A DNA stretch of 64,000 bases from Lumbricus rubellus (GCA_945859605.1 OX243827.1:22837521-22901520); one strand, 5' to 3'; shown: positions 32,281 through 43,447, counted from the first letter of the stretch. The notes: generated by a model from the sequence alone, not told the origin. Made by a program: numbers and translations.

Positions 32281-32572
32281 ACTAGGCCTACTGCATTTTA
32301 TAACTGTAGTTGGTATATGATGCATGTCCATTCCTGATCTTGGTTACTCGATTCACCTGATTCTTGTTGCCAAGTGTTTTTTACTTCTGACTGCTGCGGC
32401 TGCTGTGATAGTCTATCGAGTGAGCTGTGTCTTGTGAGCTGGGACTTGCTACGAGAGATCTAATGGACATTATTGACAGTTTTTGTATTTTTTAATAGGC
32501 CTGGGACATTCTGCACGTATTCGGCTGTGCTTAGGTCACTTTCAGTGCATGTGTAGGCCTATTGGACTGTCT

Positions 32573-32578
32573 AATAAA
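32573..32578 (+). terminator. Poly(A) signal of the pogo transposase
   Basis: AATAAA 293 bp after the stop and still inside the transposon ends. Confidence 0.5.
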
Positions 32579-33094
32579 TCTTATGTGTTCTCATTTTTCA
32601 GCATTATAACTAAAGTTACACAGTGCGGGGTAAAACGCCCACCCATGGGCTTTTTGCCTCACACGTGTGGGCCTTTTACCCCACCCACGGGGCAAGACGC
32701 CCTTTTTGGGTGTCGAAAGAAAATCATCCCCACACATTACTGATGCTGTAGATAGACATTATTATGGTACTTTTATACAGCAAAATGAATGATGTATCTA
32801 CCTGCACATATTTCATAGTTATAGTGTAATAACTTTTTGAGATATGACAATTGACCTGAAAAGTGGGCCTTTTGCCCCACTCTACCCTACTCTTAGGCTA
32901 CTTACAGAATATATAGGGTCAAGCATAATTATTATTATTAATTTATTATTTCCGATTATAATAGGCCTACATAGCTATAGCTTATTGTGTATTTTGGTTG
33001 CATTTTTAAATGCGATATTCTTTAATAATTAATGACCGTACAATTCTAGGAGGAATTTCCAGCGTTATACAATATTATACAGCCCTAACTGCGA

Positions 33095-33185
33095 CATTTT
33101 TCGGGCGATGCCTGTCCCAATCTTCGATAAAGGAGGAGGGCAATGGCAGACAGAAGACATCGTTAAACAATGGACACTAATTGTA
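33095..33185 (+). repeat. Interspersed repeat module (GATAAAGGAGGAGGG family), copy 3
   Basis: GCCTGTCCCAATCTTCGATA followed by AAGGAGGAGGGCAATGGCAG and CATCGTTAAAC. More diverged than the others. 33190-33600 is otherwise unassigned. Confidence 0.55.
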
Positions 33186-33599
33186 TCAAAGTCATGGTCT
33201 GACGTGGAGACGATCACAAGAAGAAGAGACCTTGGAGGCTAGTATCCAGGCACCTCGCCAAAGGGCCTTATAGCCACCTGCTGGCCTCGAGATACCGGCT
33301 GGGTTCAGGCCATAATCCAAAGGACCCTATGCGTGCGAGACCTATAATATTTATAAGCTTGCCCGGTATAGGCCTATACATTAAGTCCATGTGTAGGTCT
33401 ATACTCCACTCTGTTTCAGTGTGTCAGCCTGGCAGTAGGTCATTAGCCTATGTATATAGCGTATACATACACGTGGAAAGTAGGGCCTAGTTGATAACTA
33501 AAGCCTGACACCACAGCCACAGAGAGAGAGAGCGTAGAAAAATGCCCAGGCATCCGGCGACAATTATTAGGTAACCGGGCAGGGCTGTTTTAAAGGAAT

Positions 33600-33770
33600 T
33601 TTTAGAACTGCACTCCCTCTTTCCATTCCCATCCTCCATGGTAAATTACTTGCAATGACCATTTTTGCTAGTTTTAACTGTACAGAAGTGATTCTACAAC
33701 TGCACAAATCCATTTAGAACTGCACATTTTGTGTAGGCTACAACTGCACGTTAAAAAAAACCTGGACCCG
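33600..33770. repeat. Scattered TAGAACTGCAC words
   Basis: About five related 12-mers (TTAGAACTGCAC, CTACAACTGCAC) within 150 bp, before a CCTGGACCCGG word that partly inverts CCGGGCAGGG at 33575. Possibly a small degraded element. Confidence 0.35.
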
Positions 33771-33774
33771 GACT

Positions 33775-33830
33775 AAGTAGATATATATATATATATATAT
33801 ATAAATATAGGCTATATATATATATAAAGT
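33775..33830. repeat. (TA)n run
   Basis: Dinucleotide TA repeat with one TAGGCTA interruption. 33840-34140 is plain A/T-rich sequence. Confidence 0.9.
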
Positions 33831-34686
33831 TCATGCTTTATGCCTTGTTAAATATAATATTTTACAGAGAAATTGTCGACAATCAGCTTAGACTTCAAAT
33901 TAACGGCTAAATAAAATCATATTGTAAATATAAATTAATTAAATATATAATATCCTAGGCCGTACTTGCCTTTTAGTTAGGCCCTATTTCAATTCGTTTA
34001 AGCTTATAAAAAAAAATCTCGCATAACCTTAAGATAGTTTAGGGGCCTGTGACCTCTCTACTATAATAGGGGCCTCGCCTCAAAATGTCTCTCGTCAGTC
34101 CTGAATACAGTTAGACAGCACAGAATCATATTATAGGCATGTGCCTTTAAATGACACCACCGATTGAAAGCAGACTGTAGTTTTTGCGACAGAGATGTTT
34201 CGGCGGCAGCAGAAAGTCTTCAGTGGGATACTTTAGCATTAGCATCAGCAGCAGGAGAAACAGCAGCAGCAGCAGTATAGCAGCAGTAGCTCTAATAAGG
34301 CAGTCGATAGTTCTGTGTTTTCCAGTCCAAGCTTCAAAGTTAATACAGACAAAAGTTTGAAGTGTTGCAATAATTTGAAGTAGCCGGCGTCGTAGTCGGC
34401 TCTTTTGCAAAGGGTTCTTTCTCTTTCTCTCTCTCAGCCCTTTCGCTGTGTGGACTGTGGAGCCTACAAGAAGCTTCACTTGCTGAGACAGTAACTGTTC
34501 GTGGACAGCCAGTAATAGCATCTGGGTCGAATAGGTAGTAGCCGTGACACTGGTATCGAGGTGTAAAATTATGTAGTTTCAGAGTTTCCCCTCTGATTCA
34601 TTGGACTCTTGGCTTGCATGCCTCTGCGGTGCCTTGAACGAGGATTATTATTCTCATTATCTAGTCTGGCTTCAATTAACCGGCTC

Positions 34687-34692
34687 TTTATT
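34687..34692 (-). terminator. Possible poly(A) signal for the zinc-finger gene
   Basis: AATAAA on the minus strand 1.26 kb past the stop. It is simply the first clear hexamer I noticed, so a nearer variant signal could be used. Confidence 0.3.
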
Positions 34693-35160
34693 ATGATATA
34701 CGGAGAACATTATGGATCCAGGGTTGTCAACGTCCGACCCTTGAAACGTAGAATGTGTAATAATCGCGCTCTCGTTGTGTAGATACTGACACTAGGAGTC
34801 TCTCCATGCCGTGTTATTTAGCCAAGCCAGAGACTCAGGGTTGTCTGGAGTTATGATTGTGATGAGGCCGTAATGCAATGACCTCTCAGCGTACGACATT
34901 CGTTATAATTTGATCCCACAAATGTATGTTTGAATGTATTTGGATTTTTAGGAACCGCTCAAAAGTGCTATGAACCCATAAAATCACAACGTACTGTATA
35001 CGTTGCGGAGAATATGGACCAGGGTCATTTAAGATAATATCCCTGACCGAATCACCAGTCTCAAACTGTGTCGCCCGCACGGATTCAGGGCTGCTCGTCG
35101 CGATGCTGACCCCAAGTGTGTTGAAAACGAGTCCATGGCATAGTTCCAAGTATGATCTAC
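34690..35160. repeat. Degenerate ~300-bp tandem duplication downstream of the zinc-finger gene
   Basis: 34694-34830 and 34990-35155 share words in the same order (GGAGAA, ATGGA.CCAGGG, then CTCGT, GATACTGACAC/GATGCTGACCC, GAGTC, CATGCCGTG/CATGGCATAG, CCAAG). Alignment is loose. A minus-strand frame of 153 codons covers 34886-35347 but resembles nothing I know. Confidence 0.4.
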
Positions 35161-35482
35161 TGAAGAGTATGCAATGCAGAGATGGTACCAGAATGCAACA
35201 CGCGTCCACATCCATCACTGTCCAGTAAAAAGGGAGCTCCTCGTTATGCATACTCTCCGTGGTGACGTAATCGAGATTTAGACAACCATCCTCATGTGGG
35301 AAGACACTTTGGCAGACAGCCACCGAAGAATGAAGAACGAAGATCACGTTTAACCTGGGACCAATGTCGAAGGAATATGACGCCGCAACCTGTCCACCAA
35401 TCAGAGATTGCCAATCTGATGCGTCACAGGAGGTGTATGTGGTCGTTTATCCGGGTACCCAGCGGGGTAATTTCGAACACGG

Positions 35483-35892
35483 TCGCATCGTTTTGACGCT
35501 TCTTTAGCCATCGTCCGCCGTATAATCGCCCAAAATTCACGCTGCAAAAGTCCCGGATGTAGCCACAGACATGATCAATGTCAATGACCTAATAATTGTC
35601 AACAGCTTCGTATCTCGTCAGGAATAATAGCTCCAGGTTTCATATCGCCGAGGAATAGATGGCTGCATTTGAACAGACCAGTTGAGTCGGGGACCGAGTC
35701 GCCGTGCTGTTGCCTGGCTCCTTCCGGATGTCCTCCGAAAGGGACGTAGCCACAGTTGCTCCTCAAAGCCTCTCGTATAATACCTCCCAGTCGCATCGTT
35801 TCGACGCCTTTTTAGCCATCATCTGTCGTACAATCGCCCATAATTCACGCTGCAAAAGTCCCGGATGTAACCACAGACATGATTAATGACCT
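35483..35892. repeat. Direct repeat pair 308 bp apart
   Basis: 35483-35590 and 35791-35892 are about 85-90 percent alike: both start TCGCATCGTTT and end CACAGACATGAT..AATGACCT, with one 6-bp indel. Both lie just past the zinc-finger stop, in its likely 3' UTR. Confidence 0.9.
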
Positions 35893-35952
35893 CCCAGTCA
35901 GCCCTCAGCTGCTCCATAAGTCTCCTATTCCTCCCAGTCAGTCAGTCAGTCC

Positions 35953-37887
35953 TCACGAGTTATGCTGCTGGTTAACGAAGTGCAGAGTGAATTCGTTCTT
36001 ATCGGAGCAGACCTTATGGCAGATGCTGCACTCCCACGGGCTCGTTAGTCCGTGCAGGGAGGCATGCAGGAAATACATCCCTCGCTCGAAGAAGAGAATG
36101 TTGCAGTGCTGGCACTTGAAGAGCCGTCCCTGGCTGATGTAGTAGGACAGGACGTCGTCGAGGGAGGGGAACCCGGCGATCGACAGGTTGTGTTGGCTCG
36201 CCTGGTCCTTCGTCTGGCGCATCGAGTGCGTGATCGGCGGCAGCTGGGCGGTCGGTCGCTGCGTCGGAGGAGGAGCCGGCGGGTTGACCGTGACGCCGGA
36301 GAGGAGGCCGGCGGCGGCCGATGCTGCCCCCGAGGAGGAAGAGGACGAGTAGGAGGCTGGAGGGGCGGGTGGCGACTGGAGCATCGACAGAGTGAGGTCG
36401 GGCAGCGGGAGGTTGTTGGCCTTCATCGGGACGGGCATGAAGTTGGCGAACGACGGGAGCTTCTGACCGACGCGTCGGGAGAAGACCTCGTGGATGCCGG
36501 GAAGGGCGGACGGCTGCGGCTTCTCGTCCACGGACTTCGTGGGGTCCCCCGGGAAGGACGATGAGGACGGTCCTCCACCAAGGCCCCCTGGTCCACCACT
36601 GCCGGGGAGTTGGTAGCGGGAGATGTGCGACGGCCAAAGGAACGGGTCTGATGAGAAGCCCCCGGTGAGACCCCCGGATGGGGCGATGGGCCCTGGGTGG
36701 TGGTGACGGAGGGGGTCACCGGCCTCGGATGCGAAGATGAGGCGGGGTGAGGTTAGGCCTGCCATCCTATCGTCCTTGTCCAGCCTGGGTCCCACACCGC
36801 CGCTTCCACCGAAGCCGTCAGTCGTGTCTACCATCTCCTTCTTGACGACAACGCCGTGGTACGGACCAGGTTGCAGATGCTGTAAATGCTGCTGATGCTG
36901 CTGGAGGTGCTGCTGAGGATGGAAGAAACTACTGGCGACGCTCGTGCTCAGCTGGCTGCAGATGGCGTCAATACGATGCCCTCGGCTGTCAATGAGGCTT
37001 TGGAATCTGGAAGCTGCTGCTGCTGCTGACGAAGCAGCCGTCTTGTGATGATCGTCAGAACTATCCGGTGTTGTCATGGCAGCATCCATCTGCCCGGCTG
37101 TCATGTCCTCCTCAGATCCGGGGTACGCCCCAGGCGGTGGACTCATCCCCATCCCGAGCTCCTTCTGGAGGTGGTGCGCCTCCACCATGTGCTTCTGTAT
37201 GTCCAGCTGGCTCGACCCGGTGAATTTACACACGGTGCACATGAGTAGCGACTGCGGATGGGCGAAGAGGTGCTTCTTCAGCTGGTCCTCGCGGTCGAAG
37301 CGCTTACTGCAGAGAGCGCAGTTGAAGGGTCGCTTATGGACCATGCGATGCTGGATGAGGTTTGACCTGGCGGCGAATCGCTTGTCGCACAGGTTGCAGG
37401 CGTACGGTCGGTTGCCGAAGTGGAGGTTCTGGTGTTCCATGAGGATGTGCTTGTAGCCGAAGCGTCGGTTGCAGATGTTGCACTGGTACGGCTTCTCGCC
37501 GACGTGCGTCAGCCGTACGTGCCGGATCAACCCGTTCTTGTAGCCGAACTGCTTGTTGCATAGCGTGCATTGAAAGGTACCATTTTTCGTGGCTGAAGCC
37601 TCCGTGAGCATCGAGAGCTCCGCGGCTGATATCTGCGGCGGTAGCGGAGGGGGCGAGATGGGCTGAGGGCCTTGGTGGCCACCGGACATCGGGGTTGGAG
37701 GAGTGTTCGGGGTGGAGGACTGGGCGCTGATCGGCTGCTGGAGGTAGGATAGAGGGGTTGGAGTTGGTGGAGTTGGGGTTGCCGGGGTGGAACTGCACGG
37801 GTGGAAACCATGGTGGTTGGAAAGGGGAGTGGTGGGCGTTGAAGGGGTTGACGCTTGGGGTGGTGTTCCCCGCTGTGACGACGACAT
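35953..37887 (-). CDS. C2H2 zinc-finger transcription factor, Ikaros/Hunchback-type layout, 644 aa
   Basis: One uninterrupted frame from ATG at 37887 to TGA at 35955-35953. An in-frame TGA lies upstream, just after a possible 3' splice site near 38012, so this ATG is the likely start and the 5' UTR may be spliced. Residues 1-100 are P/S/T-rich. Five fingers follow at about 105-128, 134-156, 162-184, 188-210 and 215-239, with a GEKPY linker only between the first two. A long low-complexity middle (poly-Ala, Gln/His, Ser) leads to two C-terminal fingers at 590-612 and 618-642: FKCQHCNILFFERGMYFLHA and WECSICHKVCSDKNEF. That end pair, with MY..H...HG...P.EC spacing, is like the protein-protein finger pair of Ikaros and Hunchback. 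Likely a nuclear DNA-binding factor that dimerises. I cannot assign the exact orthologue. Coding DNA is far more GC-rich than its surroundings. Confidence 0.9.
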   Translation of the reverse strand: MSSSQRGTPPQASTPSTPTTPLSNHHGFHPCSSTPATPTPPTPTPLSYLQQPISAQSSTPNTPPTPMSGGHQGPQPISPPPLPPQISAAELSMLTEASATKNGTFQCTLCNKQFGYKNGLIRHVRLTHVGEKPYQCNICNRRFGYKHILMEHQNLHFGNRPYACNLCDKRFAARSNLIQHRMVHKRPFNCALCSKRFDREDQLKKHLFAHPQSLLMCTVCKFTGSSQLDIQKHMVEAHHLQKELGMGMSPPPGAYPGSEEDMTAGQMDAAMTTPDSSDDHHKTAASSAAAAASRFQSLIDSRGHRIDAICSQLSTSVASSFFHPQQHLQQHQQHLQHLQPGPYHGVVVKKEMVDTTDGFGGSGGVGPRLDKDDRMAGLTSPRLIFASEAGDPLRHHHPGPIAPSGGLTGGFSSDPFLWPSHISRYQLPGSGGPGGLGGGPSSSSFPGDPTKSVDEKPQPSALPGIHEVFSRRVGQKLPSFANFMPVPMKANNLPLPDLTLSMLQSPPAPPASYSSSSSSGAASAAAGLLSGVTVNPPAPPPTQRPTAQLPPITHSMRQTKDQASQHNLSIAGFPSLDDVLSYYISQGRLFKCQHCNILFFERGMYFLHASLHGLTSPWECSICHKVCSDKNEFTLHFVNQQHNS

Positions 37888-38044
37888 CGCTTGCTCCGTT
37901 GGGAGGGCGCCTCTGTTTGTTGGATCGTTTGTGGAAGACAGGGAGCCAATGCAGAACGTGTTGAGAGGCGGCGGTGGAAACTTCAGGAGACTTCAATCAC
38001 GGTGACACCTGCGTTTTAAAAACACACATCCATGTATACATGTA

Positions 38045-38265
38045 TATAATATTATGTGTGTATATGCGTGTGTGCATGTATGTGTGTGTATTTGTGTATG
38101 TGTCTATATATGTGCTTATGCGTGTATGTATGTGTGTAGGCCTATGTATGTGTGTATGCATGTGCGCGCGCATGTGTTTTTGTGCGCAAGTGTGCATGTA
38201 TGTGTGTGTATGTCTGCGAGTATGTATGTGTATGTGTGTGTACGTGTGCGTGTGTGTGCAGGAAA
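38045..38265. repeat. Imperfect TG/TGTA repeat
   Basis: GTGTA and GTATG words just upstream of the zinc-finger gene, with a TAGGCCTA interruption at 38137-38144. Confidence 0.9.
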
Positions 38266-38493
38266 CAAAAAACACCAAAAACTATATAAACTATTTGGAA
38301 AATCAGAGAACCTATAAAATCAAAAAGTCGATAATTACTGCAAAATAGGTTACACAATAACTGTACTTTATAACCAGATGGATATGCGCTATAGTATCTG
38401 ATTTTGCCAAGCACTAATTATACTCAGCTATTATAGGGATCGTGAACTTCTAACTTTCAAACTTTAGACGGAAAGATGATTACCCATAACTAC

Positions 38494-38655
38494 AGCCCTA
38501 TCATAGGTGCAATCACGCCCTAAAAGTTGGGGGAGGACCATAATGAATCACGTCCTAAAAGTTGGGGGACCATAATAATAAAGTTAGGGAACCACTCAAA
38601 AGTTGGGGGACGCGTCCCGTGGGTCCCATAGGGTGGTTGCGCCTATGAGCCCTAT
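38494..38655. mobile_element. hAT-type MITE (146 bp) with perfect 8-bp TSD
   Basis: The element is 38502-38647, ends CATAGGTGCAATCAC and GGTTGCGCCTATG. TSD AGCCCTAT at 38494-38501 and 38648-38655. Inside, AAAAGTTGGGGGA occurs three times. Confidence 0.93.
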
Positions 38656-38659
38656 ACTG

Positions 38660-39885
38660 AAACTAGGCGTTCAACCTACGACCTAAAGGGCCAAATATTG
38701 ACCCACTTCCATGGTCTGATTTTTTCGCAATGGCCTGGATAGTATCCTACTCAGCAAATTGGTAGTCCATGTTATTATATGTAATGCATACTTGCATATA
38801 ATTACGATCATAGAGATACTTTAGGCGTTGACAGTATGGACTTCGCAGTGTAAGCTTATTCCCTAAACCAACAGAATATAAATTTTAATCTATGATTCCT
38901 ATCAACAGTCTGTATAATACCTGTGTACTGCTTAAACGTGTACAGCCTAAATACATGAACCAAAGTAGCCTATAACATAGACTACATATGTTACTGACAC
39001 TAAGTATACGGTCCTACGCCTGTACAAAGTGTACAGCCAGCGAACGTCAAATGCCTATAACGAAAAACTATAGCCTACGCGTGAGAGCCTAAGCCGCCTA
39101 AACATATAGGCCTATATTTAGGACTATACGCACAATACCTGTCTATAGGCCGTGGACCCATACCTGACCTTGCTTACATACAGGCCTTCTGAAGTGTCAA
39201 AGGAGGACGATTTAGCGCGCCCCTTTGCTTTCAACAGCACGCACCGGTTTGACCCGCTCGCGCGTCGTGGTAAAAACCCCAACATAGCGACAGGTAGCGG
39301 CCCATGCACACACTGCTGCAGCGGGAGCATAGTACTGTAGCAGAGGCCGCTGAAGTAGCAGGTGTTAAAAAGACGCGAGAATATATCACAGCCTGTAGCG
39401 TATTATAACCACACGTTATAGTTATACACTCGTATTGCACACTACAGTCATCGAAATATATATATATATCACATAGATATATGCATAGGCTACATAGACA
39501 TTAGACATGTGCAATGTACAATAATTGTACATGTATAATATGTACATGCATACATATGCAGACGTATATGCCAATGTATCAATACATATAATACGAACCC
39601 ACGTTTCATAGAACCAAAAACTTTGCATTCTTATAATTGCAAAGGCCTTATATGTAAAAGTATTATTATACTCAATGTATACAATTATATACACACTTAC
39701 ACAAATACATATAAACATATATACAAAACATACACAGATGCATTCCTATCCATACACACTACACACAGAATCATGCATGTCTACAAATGCATGCATTCAT
39801 TTCACGGATATCTACATGATAAATGAGGTACTATGTCTATATACATACATACATAGTACATAATATTATAATAATATGTATGTAT
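38660..39885. other. Unassigned intergenic sequence
   Basis: A/T-rich, with several TAGGC words and a short CpG-richer patch at 39180-39340. No coding signal. 39420-39880 is TA/CA-rich. Confidence 0.4.
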
Positions 39886-39887
39886 AA

Positions 39888-40503
39888 TCTATATATATAA
39901 AAATGAAACTTTCCAACCGTGCGTTATTAGTGTTTTCGAAAACTGACGAACCGATTGTTTTGAAAATTTTACGACACCTTCCATTCAAATAGAACCGTGT
40001 TGTAGTATGCTTTTTTCCCGAAAAAACCCAGCATTTTCCACAAAAAAGAACTTTGAAATCCGTTCGGCCGCCATTTGCAAATTATACACTTCCCAACGTC
40101 CATGAGGGTTGCCAGATTTCGGAAACGTTTTTGTCGTGACATTACGTTGTAAAGTCGCCCAAAAGTCGCGAGATGACCAACTTCGATCAGGGTTGCCCAA
40201 AAGTCGCCCAAAAATCGCGATAGCGCATATGTCGCTGTCCGGGAGGAAAGAAGGAAGAGTGAGGGTGAGGGGGAGGGGAAAGAGGGAGGGAGAGGGAGAG
40301 GGGACGGGGACGGGGACGCGGACGGGAGGGGGAAGGGGAACGGGGAGGGGAGTGGGAGGGGGAAGAGGAACGGGGAGGGGGACGGGGACAGGAAGGGGAA
40401 GGGAGACGGGGAGTGGGAGGGGGACGGGGAGGGGGACGGGGGAGGGGGAGGAGGCAGATGACGGTCTTTTCTGCCACAGCAACGCGTGGCCGGGTACAGC
40501 TAG
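39888..40503 (+). mobile_element. Non-autonomous Helitron (616 bp)
   Basis: Starts TCTATATATATAAAAATGAA after an A and ends CCGGGTACAGCTAG before a T, so insertion was between A and T with TC and CTAG termini as Helitrons require. A GCCAC/GTGGC hairpin sits about 10-15 bp before the 3' end. The interior holds conserved-looking words (AACTGACGAACCGATTG) and a G-rich minisatellite at about 40250-40450 made of GGGAGGGGGACGGGGAC-like units. No Rep/helicase gene is present. Confidence 0.85.
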
Positions 40504-40628
40504 TTATATATAAATACATAGTACATATACATACATTATATGTATATATAACTACATTACAATGCATTGTAGATTATTCTTCTTTGTCGTCGCACCTGTC
40601 CAGGACTCTGACAGACACACCCAGCAAC

Positions 40629-40960
<332 letters not shown>

Positions 40961-41114
40961 TATCAAACCACACGTCAAACTCATAAAAGCCGCCAATAGC
41001 TGCTGTCTATCTGAGCAAAATTAAACACTTGCTGCTCTTACGTCGTTTAGGCCGAACCCAGCTTAGCTGTGCATGCATTGTAGCCTACACGTGTGTAAAT
41101 GTATGTGTAGGTGT

Positions 41115-43447
41115 ATGTGTATTAGGCTGGCCCTTAACATACAGCCAAAAAATAAAAATCGTAAAATTTTGTCTGGCACCCTTTCAATCCATGCCAATTA
41201 TAGAAATAATAGTGTGTTGAAAAGGATTTTGGAATTGCAAAACATTTAGGGGTGCCCCTCGAGCGCCGAAATATTTTCTTTAATACAAATTTGATCTATT
41301 GAATCATACAATTTCAAACAAACTATATTCAACACACTGTCACTCAGAATTTTACAGAGATGACTAAAATACACTCTAGTGATGCAACAATGCCAATGAA
41401 ACAAGTGTTTACTGTTCAATTATAATTCAGCTATTGTTCACTGTTCAACTGGTCACAGAAGTAAATGATCAGTACAGGACAATAAAATGCAGGAATCACT
41501 GCATTCTACTAATTTGACACGAGATTTCTTTTCGTACAGACAGGGAACTGTCGTCGATGTTTACTGACAACCTGCAGGAGAAATTGAAGCTGATCCTCAT
41601 CTTTTGTTAGCTTTTTATTTAAGTCCTGGATGAGTGCCACACCTCGCTCAGCTCTATCATTGACGGCAGCCAACCCTTTGAGTACTGCTTGTGCTTCTCA
41701 AAATGCTTCATGCTCTTCCCAAAGAGCAGGATCTTTGGAAAGCATCACCTCAGATAGTCCATGCAGACCAAGCACCTGGAATAGTTTCTTGGAGTTGGTT
41801 ATACAGAATTGTTCCAGACCTCTGGTGCCAAGAAATGCATCTTACTTCACACTGAGTCGTCAAGGCGGATGATCTGGGGCTACTTATTCCATGGCAGCAA
41901 TCATTAGCTTCTTGGAGTCATTGGATACCCTTGAATCAAAAAGAGCAAGCCCAATAAGCTCTTCAGACAAATAGCAGAGATGAAGCCCTAGCTTCATGCT
42001 TGTAGCAGAAGAAATTGTAGTATGTGGATATGTGAGAAGGTTTGCCATGAGAGTGAATTCATTCAGAGGAGCCTCCACAGCAATTGGCGCAGTTATCCAG
42101 GCTTTCAGGTAGACAACAACTGAAAAGATCGCAATATCACGAATGCTGCGTTCTTCTGCAGCAGTCTTCTTGAACTGAGCACGAAAGAGCCACATCTTTA
42201 TGGTATGACTTTTACCATCCATTGTGCCTGGTCCATAGCGCCAGGTATTCGAAACCGAATTCCACGAGAAGGAACACCTCCAAGAAAGACAACTGATAGC
42301 TCAAGAACTTCCCTGTAATCGTCTCGTGGCTGTGCAGTTGCTAAATGTCTATGAGCAAACTCCAAGATATCAGAACGGTGTGGGCCCTGGAACCACCAAT
42401 GATTCCACCAAAGGATCTGACGAGGCTACCTGGAATTTGTCACTTTCAATGAATTTCCAGTGGTCTCGAAACCTCTTGAAAAGAAGAACATTATAGGTCC
42501 AGTAGAAGTTCCAATGGAAGTTTTTCGAATGCAGCCCCAACAATTAGTTCCATAACATGGTGTCGACATGCCAGGAAAAGGAGATCTTTATTCAATTCTT
42601 GTTCTATTAGGAAACATGCACCTGAGCGATGACCTGTGTTGCTGGCTGTGGTGTCAAAGCACAAAGCAACAAGCTGATCTTGAACATTCCACTCTCTAAA
42701 ACACTGGATGACTGCAGATGCCTGAGCTGAGCCTGTTCCTGAGGATAGTTTTGGAATTCCCAGTAACTGTTCAATTCCTACACCTGAGATCAGAACTGGA
42801 AGACAGTCAACATGTTCGCGTGATGTCAAATCTTCCAGAAACTTGCCGTCCCAATGAACGGTTAAAGGAACTAAGGCGGAAAATTCAAATTGAAGGCTGT
42901 TTGATTTGGTGATTCTGTTGCTCGCCCTGGCTCGTTGAATGGAATTTCGGTTGATATTCAAAGTCTTGACGTCACAGCCAAGGCTGGAAGCCACTTCGCT
43001 AAGAACGAATGTAGCATTTCTTTACGAAATCTTTGTTCTGTCCAAAGCCGATGTTACACACAGGAGACAGAATATTGATTCTGGCTCGTTTGGGTGCAGT
43101 TGCTTCAATTTTACTAGTGTTAGTGCCGCAGGTTTTCTTTCCTGTACATCCAGCTCACGCAATTTTATAAGTAAGTAAGTACTAAATATTAAATGTTGAT
43201 GCATTGCAAACATTAGTAGATCGACAGAATGTATTAAAGCACTGAAAATTTCAGTTTGCGATTCTTATTATAATTTGGAAGTTTACTCGTACATTATTGA
43301 AACTTGAGAGCTCGGGGGGCACCCCTAAATATTGCCCTATTGAAAAGATTTTTTGCACAAATTATTTTCTTCATAATTGGAATAGATTGGAGAGGTGCCA
43401 GTTGATTATTTTTAACTTTCATTTTTAAGGGCCGGTCTAATGTGTAT
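41115..43447 (-). mobile_element. hAT-like DNA transposon (2317 bp), decayed, perfect 8-bp TSD
   Basis: The element is 41123-43439, ends TAGGCTGGCCCTTAA and, inverted, TAGACCGGCCCTTAA. TSD ATGTGTAT at 41115-41122 and 43440-43447. Second inner words match too: GGGGTGCCCC near 41250 and GGGGGCACCCC near 43315. It holds a transposase-like pseudogene on the minus strand. Confidence 0.9.
41884..43213 (-). pseudogene. hAT-like transposase remnant
   Basis: Coding similarity passes through at least three frames on the minus strand (43213-43022, 42994-42491, then about 42330-41884). Readable blocks: FEFSALVPLTVHWDGKFLED, LISGVGIEQLLGIPKL, ALCFDTTASNTGHRSGACF, DLLFLACRHHVMELIVGAAF, then FLGGVPSRG and GAMDQAQWM, MWLFRAQFKKTAAEERSIRD and LCYLSEELIGLALFD. 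DTTASN and the CRHH.MEL block resemble the second catalytic acid region and CxxH of hAT transposases. Frame changes and stops mean it is not functional as it stands. I know this protein type as a repeated family in invertebrates, without a firm name. Confidence 0.8.

Larger units (their letters stand above)
29305..32890 (+). mobile_element. pogo/Tigger-type DNA transposon, apparently intact (~3.6 kb)
   Basis: Inverted ends of about 26 bp: GTAGGGTGGAGTGGGGCAAA at 29305 and GTAGGGTAGAGTGGGGCAAA read inward from 32890. Inside both ends lie repeated words of the type GGGGTAAAACGCCCA (29690-29735, 32625-32715), likely transposase binding sites. It carries one two-exon transposase gene without stops. 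I could not identify a clean TA target duplication, so the exact boundaries may be a few bases off. Confidence 0.85.

Noticed and set aside
34886..35347. 153-codon minus-strand frame as a gene
   Set aside because: No recognised domain. It lies in a degenerate repeat area and in the likely 3' flank of the zinc-finger gene.
36014..36720. Other long frames across the zinc-finger gene, on both strands
   Set aside because: Shadows of a GC-rich coding exon. Only the frame with the C2H2 fingers makes sense.
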